DNA from: Trichoplax sp. H2
Taxonomy: Eukaryota > Placozoa > Uniplacotomia > Trichoplacea
Assembly (NCBI GenBank): GCA_003344405.1
Contig: NOWV01000038.1
Span: 310,001 to 374,000 of the forward strand
Length of the DNA: 64,000 bases
Direction of reading: 5' to 3'
In this document: positions 26,211 through 38,756 of the stretch, piece after piece
How the letters are laid out: every line of letters begins with the position of its first letter
How positions within the stretch are numbered: position 1 is the stretch's first letter
The notes under the pieces: generated by a model
The model's database searches: none
What the model saw: the letters and a program-made list of their open reading frames with translations, nothing else
What the model was told of the DNA's origin: nothing
Program-made: the position numbers and the translations under genes

Positions 26211-26281
26211 TAACATATATCATGGACTACTAGATATACAGTATGTGATATACAGATATCTAGTTGTCCATGTATATGTTA
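26211..26281. repeat. Imperfect inverted repeat (about 26-base arms)
   Basis: The left arm 26211-26237 (taacatatat, catggac, tactagatat) is nearly the reverse complement of the right arm 26256-26281 (atatctagttg, tccatg, tatatgtta). An 18-base AT-rich loop separates them. It is compatible with a small MITE remnant or a structured RNA; no flanking target duplication was identified. Confidence 0.6.
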
Positions 26282-28227
26282 CGTATATGTAGGTGTAACT
26301 GTAAAGTTAATTATATACAGCAAAAAATTTTATTGTTATTGTTATATACCATAATAAGTACTAGAGACCCTAAGGTCTCTACTGAACAGTATGCAGGTGA
26401 GATTTGGTTGGTATCAGGGTAAAAATAAACAGCACGTATTTTCCGGCGCCAACATTTATTATTTATTGGTCAAATCGATACATGCATAAATAAATACAAA
26501 CGATGCTAAAATTCAGCTCTTTTCTTGTGGTGCCATAACATTTTATGACTATGAGTGACATGCATATATCATCTAGGAGAGAGACTACAGCATATTACTA
26601 TAAACGTTGCCAAAATTTTAGCATGAAAAAAGTAGTGACGATGGTTTAATGATTTTAATTATCACTTATCAGTTTTTAACACTTAATGCTAATATTAACA
26701 CATATTTCAAGAGGTATGTAACCATATGCTGTTACGTATTACCCTATAGTCTCATATCATATAGCATATAATAGCTACAGATAAGAGATTCTAAATTGTT
26801 TAGAGGAAAGGATTTAAAAGAGCAATATTAACAATGAACTATGTTGTCATCATAAAAATATGGTTACTTATATGAAATACGTGTTTCTTAATTTAAATCT
26901 AATTTGCAATTAAACTGAAATCAATAGTGATACAGAGTCTGAGATACTAAACGTGATGGCAATACAGTATATAGTTACTGAATAGTTGACTACCTTATAG
27001 ATATAACTTACGCGAAAGTTTTTTCAAAATAATAAACAGAATTTTTAGAGATAAAACACAGGGATTCCTCTTAAAGTTGACCTTGATGATGGCCAGATAA
27101 TTATCATGAAAAGCTACATTTATACAATTGCTTAGCTATATTAAACACTATTGCTCAGATATTAACTGTTATTGAGGCATATAGTAGAATTGGATTCGAT
27201 GATTCAAGCTGGAATATAATCAATATTGTTATTATAAAAATAAATTTAGATTGATTGTTTTAATATTGCCTGATAATAAAATACAATGGTGATTGAAATA
27301 ATTCATTGTTGTAGAATTTCATCTAGTATTTGGTAAATTAGATAATTTGCTAAGACCCTGGAAGCATTACATTATAATTGCCATAATTGGAAATACATTT
27401 ATTATTTGTTTTGTTACCGTATACCGTATCATGCGTTGTTCAATGACAACTTTTTTATTCAATCTATAATTGACTGAATAGTTAAAGTTGAACTCAACTC
27501 GTATAATTGACTATATTTTACAAACGTTCAACAAATTTGCTACCTTATCGTGTCTAGCTCAAAGATGGTTTTAAATTAATCTGAAATTATGTAGTTACAG
27601 CCGAACATAATTTGTGCAACTCATTACATTCCATAAACATCTAGCTATGGCATTCTAAAGATAGATCTATAACGTAACAGCATAGAATTTGATACACGTA
27701 TACGCGTATTAAAGTATTCTCGTATACCTAAACATTTACGGCCTCAGGCAACAGATAACAAATCAAGGAATACTAAAGCGCTTCTCTACAGCTGGAAAAT
27801 ATTTAAACTATTGTATTTCAACATTACTATATTAATCTCACAGTAAATAAATTTTACTTATATAAATCGCAACAACCATGAAGCAAAATTTGAAGCAAAG
27901 TCTTTTTTAATTAAGCTCGTTCAACATTGTTTTCGTACACAAATGTTTGTTGTATATGTGTAAAATATCATATATTAAAATCGTGAAATGAGATGAATTA
28001 CAGCTTAATTACTTGAATTATATATTTTAATTGGCTGAATTTTAACATATAAATTAGTTATCGATATCATAATCCCGTTGACGCCGTTGGACGTGATTTA
28101 CAATATTTAATACGGGGTATAGTATCAGTTTTTGCAACGATGATTATACTTGTTGTGATTGTCACACTTATATAGATCTTTAAATTGCATGTACTATACG
28201 TAGTTGAGTCAGTAATTAACCCAAATG

Positions 28228-30960
28228 CTACGGAGATAATCGATTGAGAATCCACTTGGATTCATTTGTTAATTCAAAACAGATACGATCATGTAATCTG
28301 TTTGTTTGGCCTTGCCAAAATTCAAAATAGTTAGGCTTCAAAAGAAATCCTCCCCTGCAAAATTAAGAGTGTGGTAGTTATAGTATTCCAACACATGAAC
28401 ACGGAATTGAAATCTTTTACATAGATACAACGATTATATCATACGGCTCTACTCTAATACGAATAAAAATTACTGTACGATATTCAAATTGTCTACCGAT
28501 AGCATTAAGTTTAAAGATTATTAGTACGTAACACACAATATGAACTGCCTACCAGTAATCTGGCTTGGGAATTTCATTAGGTTCTGGATATTTCTTGTTC
28601 AAATCATTCCATTTATCTAAAAGATACTAAAAGAAAGCGAAATCAGCTCATATGGATGCTTATAACAAGTCAGTACAGTTTGCTATTTCCATAAACATGG
28701 AGAAGAAAAGTTATAATTAAATTTAGAATAACAAAAATTTCTAATATTATAGCATTATAGAATCTTTAACTAAAAGGCTTACTGATAAAGTAATGTTACG
28801 TAGAAATTCATATTTGAAATATACCTGACGATTAGGTATCGCTGTGCTCTGATTGCTTATGGCTGCACTAATCTGGCTGTCACGAGGGCGGCTATGAAAA
28901 TACTTTTCCGACTCGTCCTTTGACAATTTTTCAACTGTACCTTCAATTCTAACCTTGAAGAATAAACACTACCTTAGTTGTCAACGTATATAGTATTAAT
29001 TAGCAAATGAATTGAGAAATACAATGACTAGTACGAAATAGTAAATATAATAGTGTTACTACTGTTTTATAGACCAAACAAGAAGTATACACTTAAAAAT
29101 TCAATTGAATCAGTATCGAGCACTCTCTTTCAACATGTACGAAAATCATCAGGATCCAATCTTGTCAAATTTAATTTTATGTTATTTTGGCCTAGCTGTG
29201 CTTATTTGAATATCAAGTAGTTGAGACAATCTGGATAATTTTTTAAATATTGCAGATTAAACAGTCAATATAATAGATTACCTGTCTATGTAACGGAGGC
29301 CAATAGAAGAGTATAGCTGCTTGAGGATTGCTAATCTATTTCAATTAAAAATGAGGAGCTACAATTAACTGTTGATAGGTAAGAACGTTAATTGTACTTT
29401 GTTTGCATGATTTAAAGGTCTAAGAGGGATACAAATTCAATGTTAATACCGAAGTCATTATAGTCGAATGATACGTATATTGATAAATAGCGTATCCTGC
29501 TGATAAACTGTACATTGGATTCTTAATCAATGGTTAAACATATAGCTCGGGTAGGTTCGTAGCAGTACATAATATGATCTTTCGCTGGACTACGTCTTCC
29601 TATCAGTATTAGAATATATGACGTTGAATTTTTGTTATCAAAGATTGAACAGTACACTGTAGGGTTTTCATTTGAACGTTCGGTTATGGAGATTTTTAAA
29701 TCACCCTTTATTACCTGGTCAAAAATTTCTCTGCCAATTGAGGTACGTATTTATACGATACTTTGAAAATGTTTAATTCATAACGGGATGTGATAGATCA
29801 AGACGGTTGTAATGACTGTTACATGTCGTATGTTATCATATAGCTTATCATACTATTATTTATAATTGTGGAGAGTACTGTATATTATGACATTAGTATC
29901 TCATAATGAAGCACTGTTACACATTTATTAATTCGTATGTCAAAGAGATCGAGTAAATTAATATCAATCTTTCATACCAGTTGTTGTCCTTTGCGACTTT
30001 CGTAATTTGTATAGAATTTGATGCCATCACTACCATAACCTTTGAGGAGAACAGTCCGAGAGGATGGCTTTCCATCACTAAATAACAGATTTAATGGTTG
30101 ATATAATTGATAGTGGAGTACAAATCAAGTACAGTTAACGTTGTAGAAAGCTAGTACAATAATAATAACTGTAGTACAGTATAACAATCTAGCATGGCGC
30201 TGTATGGTCATCAAAATCAGGGCTATGTTGGAACTTGTTACTTATGTGTGTACCGTATGTCTTGTAAGATATTGTTCTTTTTAATGATTATATTATATGA
30301 ATTTTGAATTGTAACCACTTTGTGATACTATTATATATATACTGTCATGATAAGCTAACGCGTAAAGTATGAGATGATATCAATACATAAGCAGGTTGAG
30401 GCTGACGAGTTTGCATTTCCTACATCAGTTTACAACTACTTTACTGAGTCCGATTGCGGGTTATCCTCAGTAATTGTAAGATAGTCTTTCTTTGTTTTAA
30501 ATTGTATGTATGCATAGTTTATGTTGATATGAATTCAGTAAGCTACGGCAATCTCTTGATACTGTCTTTCTTTGCAGCATAGCCTCAAAATTTGACCCAT
30601 TTTGTTGAATGTCTAAAGTTGCAATGAACTAGAGGAACTTGTAAGTAACAAGCTCGTTGGCAAACGATGCCATGAATGTCATCCATTTTGAACAAGGAGC
30701 TTAAGTAAACTATAAGACAATTTCTTTTCATTGAAGTGTAGAATGGTAAATCATTGTCACCGAGCGATTTACCTGGTACAAGTAGCTAAAGTCATTGCGT
30801 TCGGTTCGACAATACCGAATTCTTTTGCCGCTTCAAGCCAGGCATGGAACTGTGATATCGGATCATCACGCGAAGCGAGCTCTTTCTCCACGAATGCTGT
30901 CGCTTCCGATTCGTATTTTGTTCTAATATTGGAGAGATCGTACGATTGTTTGCTAGTCAT
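28228..30960 (-). CDS. PNPO: Pyridoxamine 5'-phosphate oxidase, six exons
   Basis: FMN-dependent enzyme that oxidises pyridoxine or pyridoxamine 5'-phosphate to pyridoxal 5'-phosphate in the vitamin B6 salvage pathway. Exons in transcription order are 30960-30773, 30077-29978, 29335-29282, 28953-28825, 28626-28553 and 28354-28228, giving 223 residues from the chosen ATG. Diagnostic segments are [60 protein letters not shown], and the signature [13 protein letters not shown] near the C-terminus, ending LNRLSP. All five junctions keep phase. The start follows the homology to MTSKQSYDL..., but the frame remains open to an ATG at 31110. That would add 50 residues and cannot be excluded, because the human protein also carries an N-terminal extension. 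Confidence 0.95.
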
Positions 30961-31020
30961 GGTCGTAATTTGAGCACAATTGAAATAATAATTATAAATG
31001 GCCAACTGTTTACAATAATG

Positions 31021-31850
31021 AGCAATTCGACGTTGCAAGCAGATAGGATGGCTAACCAAAGCAATCCTGTTGTACATTGGTGAAAGCGTCAGGGTATTAT
31101 CGATTGACAAGCACTGATCGTATCCACGTTAGCACGTACTAGCGACACAATGTGACGCAATTGGATGCAAGTCAACAATTCTCCAATCAGCCTCTCGACG
31201 TGTCTACCGCCGGGTTTGAAGTAAGATGGATACGTCCATAATGTACAGTACTACACGTACAGTACAATATCGTTTTGTGCTGTATACTGTACACTGTACA
31301 CTGTACTGTACTGTACTGTATGGTATTGATTCGACGTTGCAAGCAGATACAGTAGGATGGCTAACGAAAGCAAGCCTGTGGTACAATGTACATTCGTACT
31401 GTAGAAGCGTAAAAGAGTGTTATCGATTTAGAAGCACTGATACAGTAGGATGGCTAGCGAAAGCAAGCCTGTGGTACAATGTACTGTACATTCGTACTGT
31501 AGAAGCGTAAAAGAGTGTTATCGATTTAGAAGCACTGATACAGTAGGATGGCTAGCGAAAGCAAGCCTGTGGTACAATGTACATTCGTACTGTAGAAGCG
31601 TAAAAGAGTGTTATCGATTTAGAAGCACTGATACAGTAGGATGGCTAGCGAAAGCAAGCCTGTGGTACAATGTACTGTACATTCGTACTGTAGAAGCGTA
31701 AATCGATTTACTGTACTGTACAGTCGTAGAAGCGCCAGGGTGCTATCGATTAGAAGCACTGATAGTATCCACGTTACACCTACTAGCGACACAATGGACT
31801 ATGTGACGCAATTCGATGCAAGTCAAGCAAGGTGGATACGTTCATAGGGC
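31021..31850. repeat. Tandem array with alternating 93/98-base periods plus flanking copies
   Basis: The marker aggatggct starts at 31354, 31447, 31545 and 31638, so spacings are 93, 98 and 93. The 5-base difference is a ctgta insertion in tgtactgtacattcg versus tgtacattcg. A diverged single copy of the unit occurs at 31,030-31,110, inside the PNPO 5' flank. A second copy of the adjacent stretch (caagcactgat...tatccacgtta...gacacaatg) occurs at 31,105-31,170 and again at 31,755-31,820. The array thus grew by duplication of PNPO 5'-flank sequence. Open frames through it are by-products of the repeat. Confidence 0.8.
31240..31330. repeat. GTAC-rich palindromic cluster 5' of PNPO
   Basis: Dense GTAC, TGTACA and GTACTGTAC steps on the left side of the tandem array. 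The sequence ends with actgtatggtattgat, as does the cluster at 31,855-31,955, so the two clusters are copies flanking the array. Confidence 0.7.
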
Positions 31851-31852
31851 TC

Positions 31853-31960
31853 AGTACAGTACTGTACTGTACTACAGTACTACACTGTACAGTACTGTAT
31901 CGTTCTGTACTGTATAGTGTACACTGTACACTGTACACTACTGGACTGTATGGTATTGAT
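31853..31960. repeat. GTAC-rich palindromic cluster, right side of the array
   Basis: Runs of cagtacagtactgtactgtac and gtacactgtacactgtacac, ending in ggactgtatggtattgat. It matches the end of the cluster at 31,240-31,330. Confidence 0.7.
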
Positions 31961-34115
31961 CAATCTTGATTTTGCCATGACCACAAATCCAAAATTTGCT
32001 TTATCAATCTCGCCATCCATCAATGCGTTAGTACAGTATCATGTCCTGTTGATAAAGGGGTGGAAAGCTTAGTTTAGCTGGAAATTGGCCATTGACATTC
32101 TAAGGGGAAAACTGTTTCTTGAATAGTCCTTGCTATAATATGATATATACAATACATGTGCAAGGGTATACACGTACAGTACAGCATATGCGTAATTGGC
32201 AACTAAAAGTGAATGGCCATTCTGTATAATAGAGCTCGAGGACAATGATGTCAATATGTATGGAAAAAATTGTTGTAACTTTTATTTTCAATAGTACAAG
32301 CTGTTCAAATTGTAGCTCAAGATTCTCACTTTTGCTGTCATCATCCATTCAATATGATGTTGCAAACTACCTTGCTCATTTTAACATGTTCGTGATATAC
32401 GATATTATAATTGACATTTCCATATTTAAGGAACTGATTCCTCCTATTCAAAATACCCAAATCATGATCATCAATCAAGTGTCTACGATTGTACGTTTAC
32501 AATGCAGTAAAACAGTAACTGAAATAGCGCAACAGAATCAATCTAATCTTAATATACTCTGAATGCTATTTCTCACATTTCCGTAACACTTGCTCGTCCA
32601 GTTTATAATATCACTACTTTATTAACGACCAATATTGTACCTGACTTTGGTACTGTATGGAATTACCGGTTACTCAATGCGACACCTACAAAGATATCAA
32701 TTTACAAATTCACATAGTATCAACGAGGATACTCTACTTTGCACACTTACAACGATATACTGCATTGAAATTGATCAGCTGCATATGTGCTAAGTTCCGC
32801 ATGAACCATTCTTGATACTTGTAATGGCGTATATTTTACTTCTGTGATCGAGATCATTTGATTGCATGGAAAACATGAATTTTTGTTCGCGTGCACTCAT
32901 GATTATATACGCTTCATTCTTTCTAAACTGTAAAATTTCTTAGTTTATACAATATACGACAGTACTGTAGTATGTTAGAAATAAGGTAATGATCGTCTGT
33001 CTACTCACAGTGCTGAAATCATAATTAGTTTTACTTACATAATAAATAGAAATGCATTTATACAAAATTGAATAATTTATAAATTAAGATTGAAGATTAA
33101 TAGACTGTCAAATCGCAAGAAATGCAACACAGTATACTTGGAATAAATGAAGTGATTAAAATAGTTTTTATATGTCACTCTGGTAATAATCCAGAACTGT
33201 GCTTGTAATGCTGTTGAATGAAATATTCTTTTTAATTCAGTTGTACAGTATGATATGCCACAATCTATAATATGTATCGTAGTAAAATCAGTTTTACACG
33301 TATGATTTAAATTTTCAGTAACAAATTATCTATTTGGCAATCAAGTTAGCAACTACACTCCAATATTTATTTATAGAATAATTTCGATCGTGAATATGGA
33401 TACAAGAAGCTATACAATAGTGTACAGGAGTAAGAGTCTATCATATATGGTGCTATACGTTCTTGACTTACTGGAGGCATCATGATGAATAAATACATGT
33501 GTAAATCTAGCAGTCATGTTTACAACTTGTCCAGCTGTATCAGCAAGTCTGCTCAGCGTTAGCAGCATATTCCTGATCACTTAATGTGAACGTAATTTGT
33601 ACAACACCTTCTAGTACGCATAAAAAAATGTCAAAGTAGTTTTGAATCACTAATCGAGAACATTTCTTACAGTTAATATACTTCATTTCGCTTTAGATAT
33701 TAATGTACAGTATGTACAGTTTTGTGATGAACACAGAAAAATTATCTCTTCGAGTTGATAAAATAGTCTTTATAAATGTAAATGATAGCTGCTTTTTAAA
33801 GATTTACTAGATAAAATAGAAAAGAATGATCATTGAGGATTTGCATGAAATATTTAACAATTCATTTTACAGTGATTTCGTCAGCTTAACTGAAACCAAT
33901 AGATTAAGTAGGTGAATCCGATATGTTAGAGGAATGCAACACCATCATGTAAGATTTATGTATATCCCATGCTAACAGGCCCAAGAATAGGACTTGATGT
34001 TGACGTATTAATACCAGTACAATTTCAACAGGCTGATTTTAGACATTCTATATACAAAAAAGTGATTTTGTACGGCCCCCCCCCAAAATCGACATTTAAA
34101 CTCCAAATTGGACAG

Positions 34116-34523
34116 TTAATCCTTACAACAGGACTTGATGACATACATCTGCATTAATAAAATCAAGGGGATAGCAGTGACGGTGTAAGCTGTCTTTGCA
34201 CCTTCCAATCGTTGCACCAATAAGATTTTAAAAATCAACATTAACATATACATACTACAGTTAAAGAGGGCGGTATAAATTCCTTTACGCACGTTGCAAG
34301 AAGTGCTAATAAAATATCGAATAAAGACGATAGCTGCAAAATAAGCAGCAAGGCCATCCGCAGCGAACATAGGAGCAAAAACGACGTACCATGACAAATT
34401 AGCAACACTTTCAACTTTTATGGCCAATAATATAGAGAAAAAGAGCGAGCCAAAGGTGAAAATGAGTATTTGTAAAATTGATATTCCTAGTACCTTTACT
34501 AGTTCTTGGTATGTGAGTAACAT
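34116..34523 (-). CDS. TMEM203: Transmembrane protein 203, single exon
   Basis: Intronless frame of 135 residues (human TMEM203 has 136). The order of segments matches the family: an N-terminal QELVKVLG, a hydrophobic segment, the conserved LSWYVVFAPMFAADGL around residues 47-62, then two further hydrophobic segments and a charged C-terminus after MQMYVIKSCC. Four membrane segments are expected. The family resides in ER membranes and has been linked to ER calcium handling and STING signalling. The start is the first ATG (34521-34523); the upstream in-frame extension has no ATG. It is head to head with GTF2H4, with about 900 bases between the two start codons. Confidence 0.9.
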   Translation of the reverse strand: MLLTYQELVKVLGISILQILIFTFGSLFFSILLAIKVESVANLSWYVVFAPMFAADGLAAYFAAIVFIRYFISTSCNVRKGIYTALFNCSMYMLMLIFKILLVQRLEGAKTAYTVTAIPLILLMQMYVIKSCCKD

Positions 34524-35430
34524 CGTGAAATAAAACCACCTATACAAGTATTGTGCATTCCAAGTAACGAGAATTTGTGATCCTTCGAAAATGGATCAAA
34601 AACTGAGACGATGACGTTGTTGTTATCAATTGAATTTTTACTTCAAAGGCCAAATTTTTGGTATACTATACGTTTATACGTTTACGGATGACAAGTTTCT
34701 TGAAATGAGCGCGTGATCAATTTGAGTTCGAAATCATTGGAGGCACTAATGTGCAATTTTATCATTTATTCTCTCATTTTACGGCTATCGTTGTTCTGCA
34801 AACGAAGCATTTCCAACCAAACCTTGAGCAGGTACAATAATAAAGTGATTTCAAAGTACGTAGGGCGAGAAGTTGTTGCTGTTTACCCATGAAATGAGAA
34901 CTACTATATCAGGCAGTTCTGAGTGTAGAAAGTAAATTAAAACTAGCTCCGAAGTTCATAGCGTTTTATACGCTAATTACAATTATGGACCGACTCTATT
35001 TGGTAGTATACTATAAGCACTAAGCAGAGTGGCGTTCTCTCAAGGTTAGGATAGCATGTCAGATTGATTGAGTTAGTTCTTTACTATGGGTTATAAGCGC
35101 TGGTTTCTGCACCGCTACAGGATGTACTGTACCAGTGTGGAAATATTTGGTTCCCCGTACAGCACAGAACTCAGTCAAGCGCCACAGCCAGCATTACGGT
35201 ATCGCTCCATATCGTCATAGTGAGTAGTAAGTAATTGGAATTAGGAAGTTTTGCAGACACGAGCATTTAGCGGATACTAAACTACTGATTGTAGATCCAT
35301 CATTATTGGAATGATTTTCCAGGCCTGACGATGCTTGTTGGCACTCTTCTTCTTCAATTCATATAGTACTATACCCTAAGTGTTGTAGTTATACGCTTTC
35401 ATTTCCAAGATACAAGAATTAAGGTTCAAG
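34524..35430. promoter_or_regulatory. Shared divergent 5' region of TMEM203 and GTF2H4
   Basis: About 900 bases between oppositely oriented start codons. No coding signal seen. It must contain both promoters; no TATA box or other clear element was picked out. Confidence 0.5.
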
Positions 35431-38400
35431 ATGAAAACTCAGGAATTGCTGACATTACAGGGCCTACACCAATATCTAAAAAGTTTACCTGCGATCATTT
35501 TGGATAAACTCTACAATCATCCTGCAGCATGTTTAGCTACTTTTCGGTATGTTTTCTTGATAGCTATAGCAAGCAAATGTATAAATTTGCTGTATTGCAC
35601 TCTACTCAACTGTCTACTTTGTGCTATTATGGAATGCAGACAGTTGTTATACTGTACAGTCATGCTAAGGATAATACTGTATTGATTGCCTTCTACACGT
35701 ATTATGTATATCTAGTTTCCTGTTGCGGTCCACTATTTCTAGACTTCGTTTACTTCCAATCTAGCACTAGCGTACAATATGCAAGCTCATTGCAATGGAC
35801 GGACATGTCTTGATATTGAATGACACTATACACAATTCTCAATTGCCAATATAACCTGTATTAATTAATCAAGTGAATATTACCATCTCATAGAGAATTG
35901 TCGCAGCTAGCCAAGCACTACGTCATGAGGACGTTATTTACCATACAAGCAATACCGACTAGCACTATTTCTGCTTGGGTAAACAGTCAACACCAAAAGT
36001 AAGTTTTCAATCATGAGTAATGCGTAAATAGACAGAAAACGAGTTACTGCTGTGATAAATTCGAAAAGGATTGAATGTTACAGTTCTTACGTCTAAGTGC
36101 AGCTATCTCCATCTCAATACTTCTTAAATCTGAATACTTAGAGAACATCAAGCAGCTCTTAATCAGTTGACGGAAATTCGTATTTGGCAAAGTCACACTT
36201 TACCGGGCGGGATGCAAGGCATCAAATTAAATGAATCATTTCGAGCTAATTTAAAAACTGCGCTTTGCGGAGGGTAGGTTGATAGCATTCAATTTGAATG
36301 CAGTGAATCTTTATTCTATTACAGTTCCTTGTGAAAATGATAAGATATTGTAAACATGCAGATTCAAGTTAATAATTTCATTTAAAGATAAAAGCTTCAC
36401 TGTCTGTGTAACTGGTAAGCTTAAGCGCTTAACATTTCCAATAGTTTCTTATTACTATACTTTGCTGTTTCATCATGATTTTGTGATATACGCGAATATA
36501 GCGGTGAATCATGGTATGGACCACAACTATCGAAAGCAGATAAATATCAGTTTACATCTGAAGCATTGGATCTAAAATCAAAAGAGCGATGGGAAGTATG
36601 TCATCCAATTAAAACTACTTTGTTTTGTTGTGGTGTTGCATCACGTTCTACTCATATAATTTGTACAATATACTGACTGTATTTATAGCTGATTTTATAA
36701 TAACAATTTTTATTGTTAGTGCGTCCTACATTATTTAGTTGGTGCCGGTGAGGACTTGGCTCTTAGTGGCGAAATTCAATCGTTGCTTAATAACTGTGGC
36801 CTGGTTAGCAAGTAAGCACAACTTTGGTTATTAAGTTTCAATTGATACCTACTCAAGCTCTGCCAATTTCATGTTTAGTTTATCTGAAATTTTAATATAT
36901 ATAGAAATGGTATTACGGCGGCCGGATTTCAATTTTTGCTGCTAGATAGACCTTCTCAAGTATGGTACATCTTATTGCAATACTTAGATTCAGCTGAAGT
37001 AAGTTAAATATAAAAAATTTACATCAAAATTTTTATCTCAGTAACGCCGTTATACGCATATATGTTAAAAATTGAATTATCTCATAATAGTCTCTTGGGA
37101 TGGATCTTGTTGAAATTTTATCATTTTTGTTCCAGTTAAGCTACTCTACTTTTGGTCAGGTTGGTCTTGAAATCGATACTTTGTAATTGTAGTAGTGAAC
37201 ACTTTATAATGCACGATATATATTTTCTACTCATAATCTCGATTAGAATTACTCGACAGAAGGTTTAACACAAACTCAGTTGACATGTTTGCAACATATG
37301 CGCGAAATTGGCTTAGTTGTACAACGTAAGGTATGGTAAAAATCTTTCAGAATTTTTTTAGCATTGGAAGGAGTTTTTCATTGCAAACTTTTGTATGACG
37401 TATGATTGCTTTTTACAGAGGAAAGATATGAAATTTTATCCAACGCAACTAGCAATCAATTTGGCTTCCGGTAATAAAATTTATTACTTCATTGTTACTA
37501 GTAGGATTGATAATTTCTATCCTGTAAGTGTAAGTTGTTAGACAAAGAAATTAGTGAAATAATAGATTATACTATTTGGATAACAGGTGCAAAGCAAGAG
37601 GAGCTGGATCATTCAAAATCGTCTGGTTACATTATTGTTGAAACAAATTATCGTCTATATGCATACACAGGTTTGATCAATATATTGAGATTATCAGTTA
37701 GTTAATTAGCCCTGCAATACGATTGAAATATATCTTCAAAATGTAAATTCTTAGAATCTCCTCTTGATATTGCCTTGGTGGCGCTATTTTGCGAAATGAT
37801 GTACCGGTAAGTTTGAGACAGTAGTGTGTATATGCAATACTATAAAATATTTAGTGTTAAAGTTGAACACTTTTCATTTAATTAGACTGCCCGGCCTATG
37901 TGTGGGCTTAATAACCAGAGAAAGTGTACAACAGGTAAATACATAAAGTCGATACGATATCTTTATATTGAATTCTGTTTACTGATTTTAATCATTTCCT
38001 TAGGCGTTTACAAATGGTATCACAGCTAATAAAGTATGTCTTGTAAATTCGTAAAAATAAGAGAACAATGATGTGTAAATACGTTGTTTCGACAGTATGC
38101 TTATATATTCTTCCTTTATTCTTTTACTCTAGATCATCAATTTTATTCGAACCCACGCTCATCCAGAAGCCAAGAAAAAGGTAACTGTAATCATGTGTTG
38201 AATTGAATGCGTAGAGATTAGTGCCATAGTTTCATTTTAGCGATTGATAAAGCATTAGAAGTTACTAAAAATTAACAATAGTGTTATGCCATGCATAGAC
38301 CCCAATTGTTCCTTCAACAATTATTGATCAACTATATCTGTGGGAATTGGAACGTGGTAGATTATCTTGTTCTGATGGTGAGAATTAGAATGAATTTCAT

Positions 38401-38756
38401 TTTAATGGCTGTTATATTACTATTTATTTATTAAACTAAAACTTCAGCTAATGTTATCCTTTGCATAAATAATTGATTAGGAGTGCTTTATAATCAGATC
38501 TTATCTTCATCTGATTTCGAGGCGCTACGAAAGTACGCAGATGTAAGTTCTATCTAATTTATTCTCCTTCAGAAATGCTACTATACATTGACAGTATATT
38601 TGCTATCACTACTATAGAGCTAATATAAGGTATATTTGCCTCTAGGATATGGGTGTTCTATTGTGGGCTAGTCCTGCAAAGCGGTTACTGGTCGTGAATC
38701 GTGACGGACATAATCATGTTAAGCACTTCTGGAAGCGTAATAAACAAAAAGATTGA
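35431..38756 (+). CDS. GTF2H4: TFIIH core subunit p52 (general transcription factor IIH subunit 4), 17 exons
   Basis: Subunit that anchors and stimulates XPB in TFIIH, for transcription initiation and nucleotide excision repair. Exons: 35431-35546, 35894-35998, 36142-36273, 36502-36595, 36720-36811, 36905-36998, 37091-37159, 37247-37330, 37419-37470, 37587-37670, 37755-37806, 37886-37934, 38004-38033, 38133-38180, 38299-38377, 38481-38542 and 38646-38756, joined 450 residues (human 462). Recognisable stretches are [97 protein letters not shown] and the C-terminal HVKHFWKR. All 16 junctions keep phase with GT-AG. The p8/p52 interaction region is C-terminal and intact. The smallest exon is 30 nt and the shortest intron about 69 nt. 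Confidence 0.95.

Larger units (their letters stand above)
22621..28227. other. Long intergenic region without recognised genes
   Basis: No open frame resembles a known protein. The 116-codon frame on - at 25734-26084 is low-complexity hydrophobic and unsupported. The region contains a degenerate direct duplication near 23.97-24.24 kb, a hairpin-forming inverted repeat at 26211-26281 and a small hairpin (TAGAGACC-ctaa-GGTCTCTA) at 26362-26381. Untranslated exons of the IVNS1ABP-like gene could lie in its right part, but none can be shown. Confidence 0.55.
30961..34115. other. Intergenic, PNPO 5' flank to TMEM203 3' end
   Basis: 31.0-31.96 kb is a repeat-rich block derived from the PNPO 5' flank (listed separately). 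From 32 to 34.1 kb no gene is recognised. A 105-codon frame on + at 32245-32562 and overlapping frames on - have no known relatives. A run of nine C at 34076-34084 lies just beyond the TMEM203 stop. Confidence 0.55.

Noticed and set aside
31354-31700. Possible CRISPR-like array
   Set aside because: The whole 93-98 base unit is repeated, with no unique spacers; the genome is that of an animal.
31226-31847. Several repeated-peptide frames
   Set aside because: They arise from the 93/98-base tandem array. The repeat period changes frame at every 98-base unit, so a protein repeat is not maintained.
32245-32562. 105-codon frame on + and overlapping frames on -
   Set aside because: Neither strand shows known motifs and no splice partners could be assigned.
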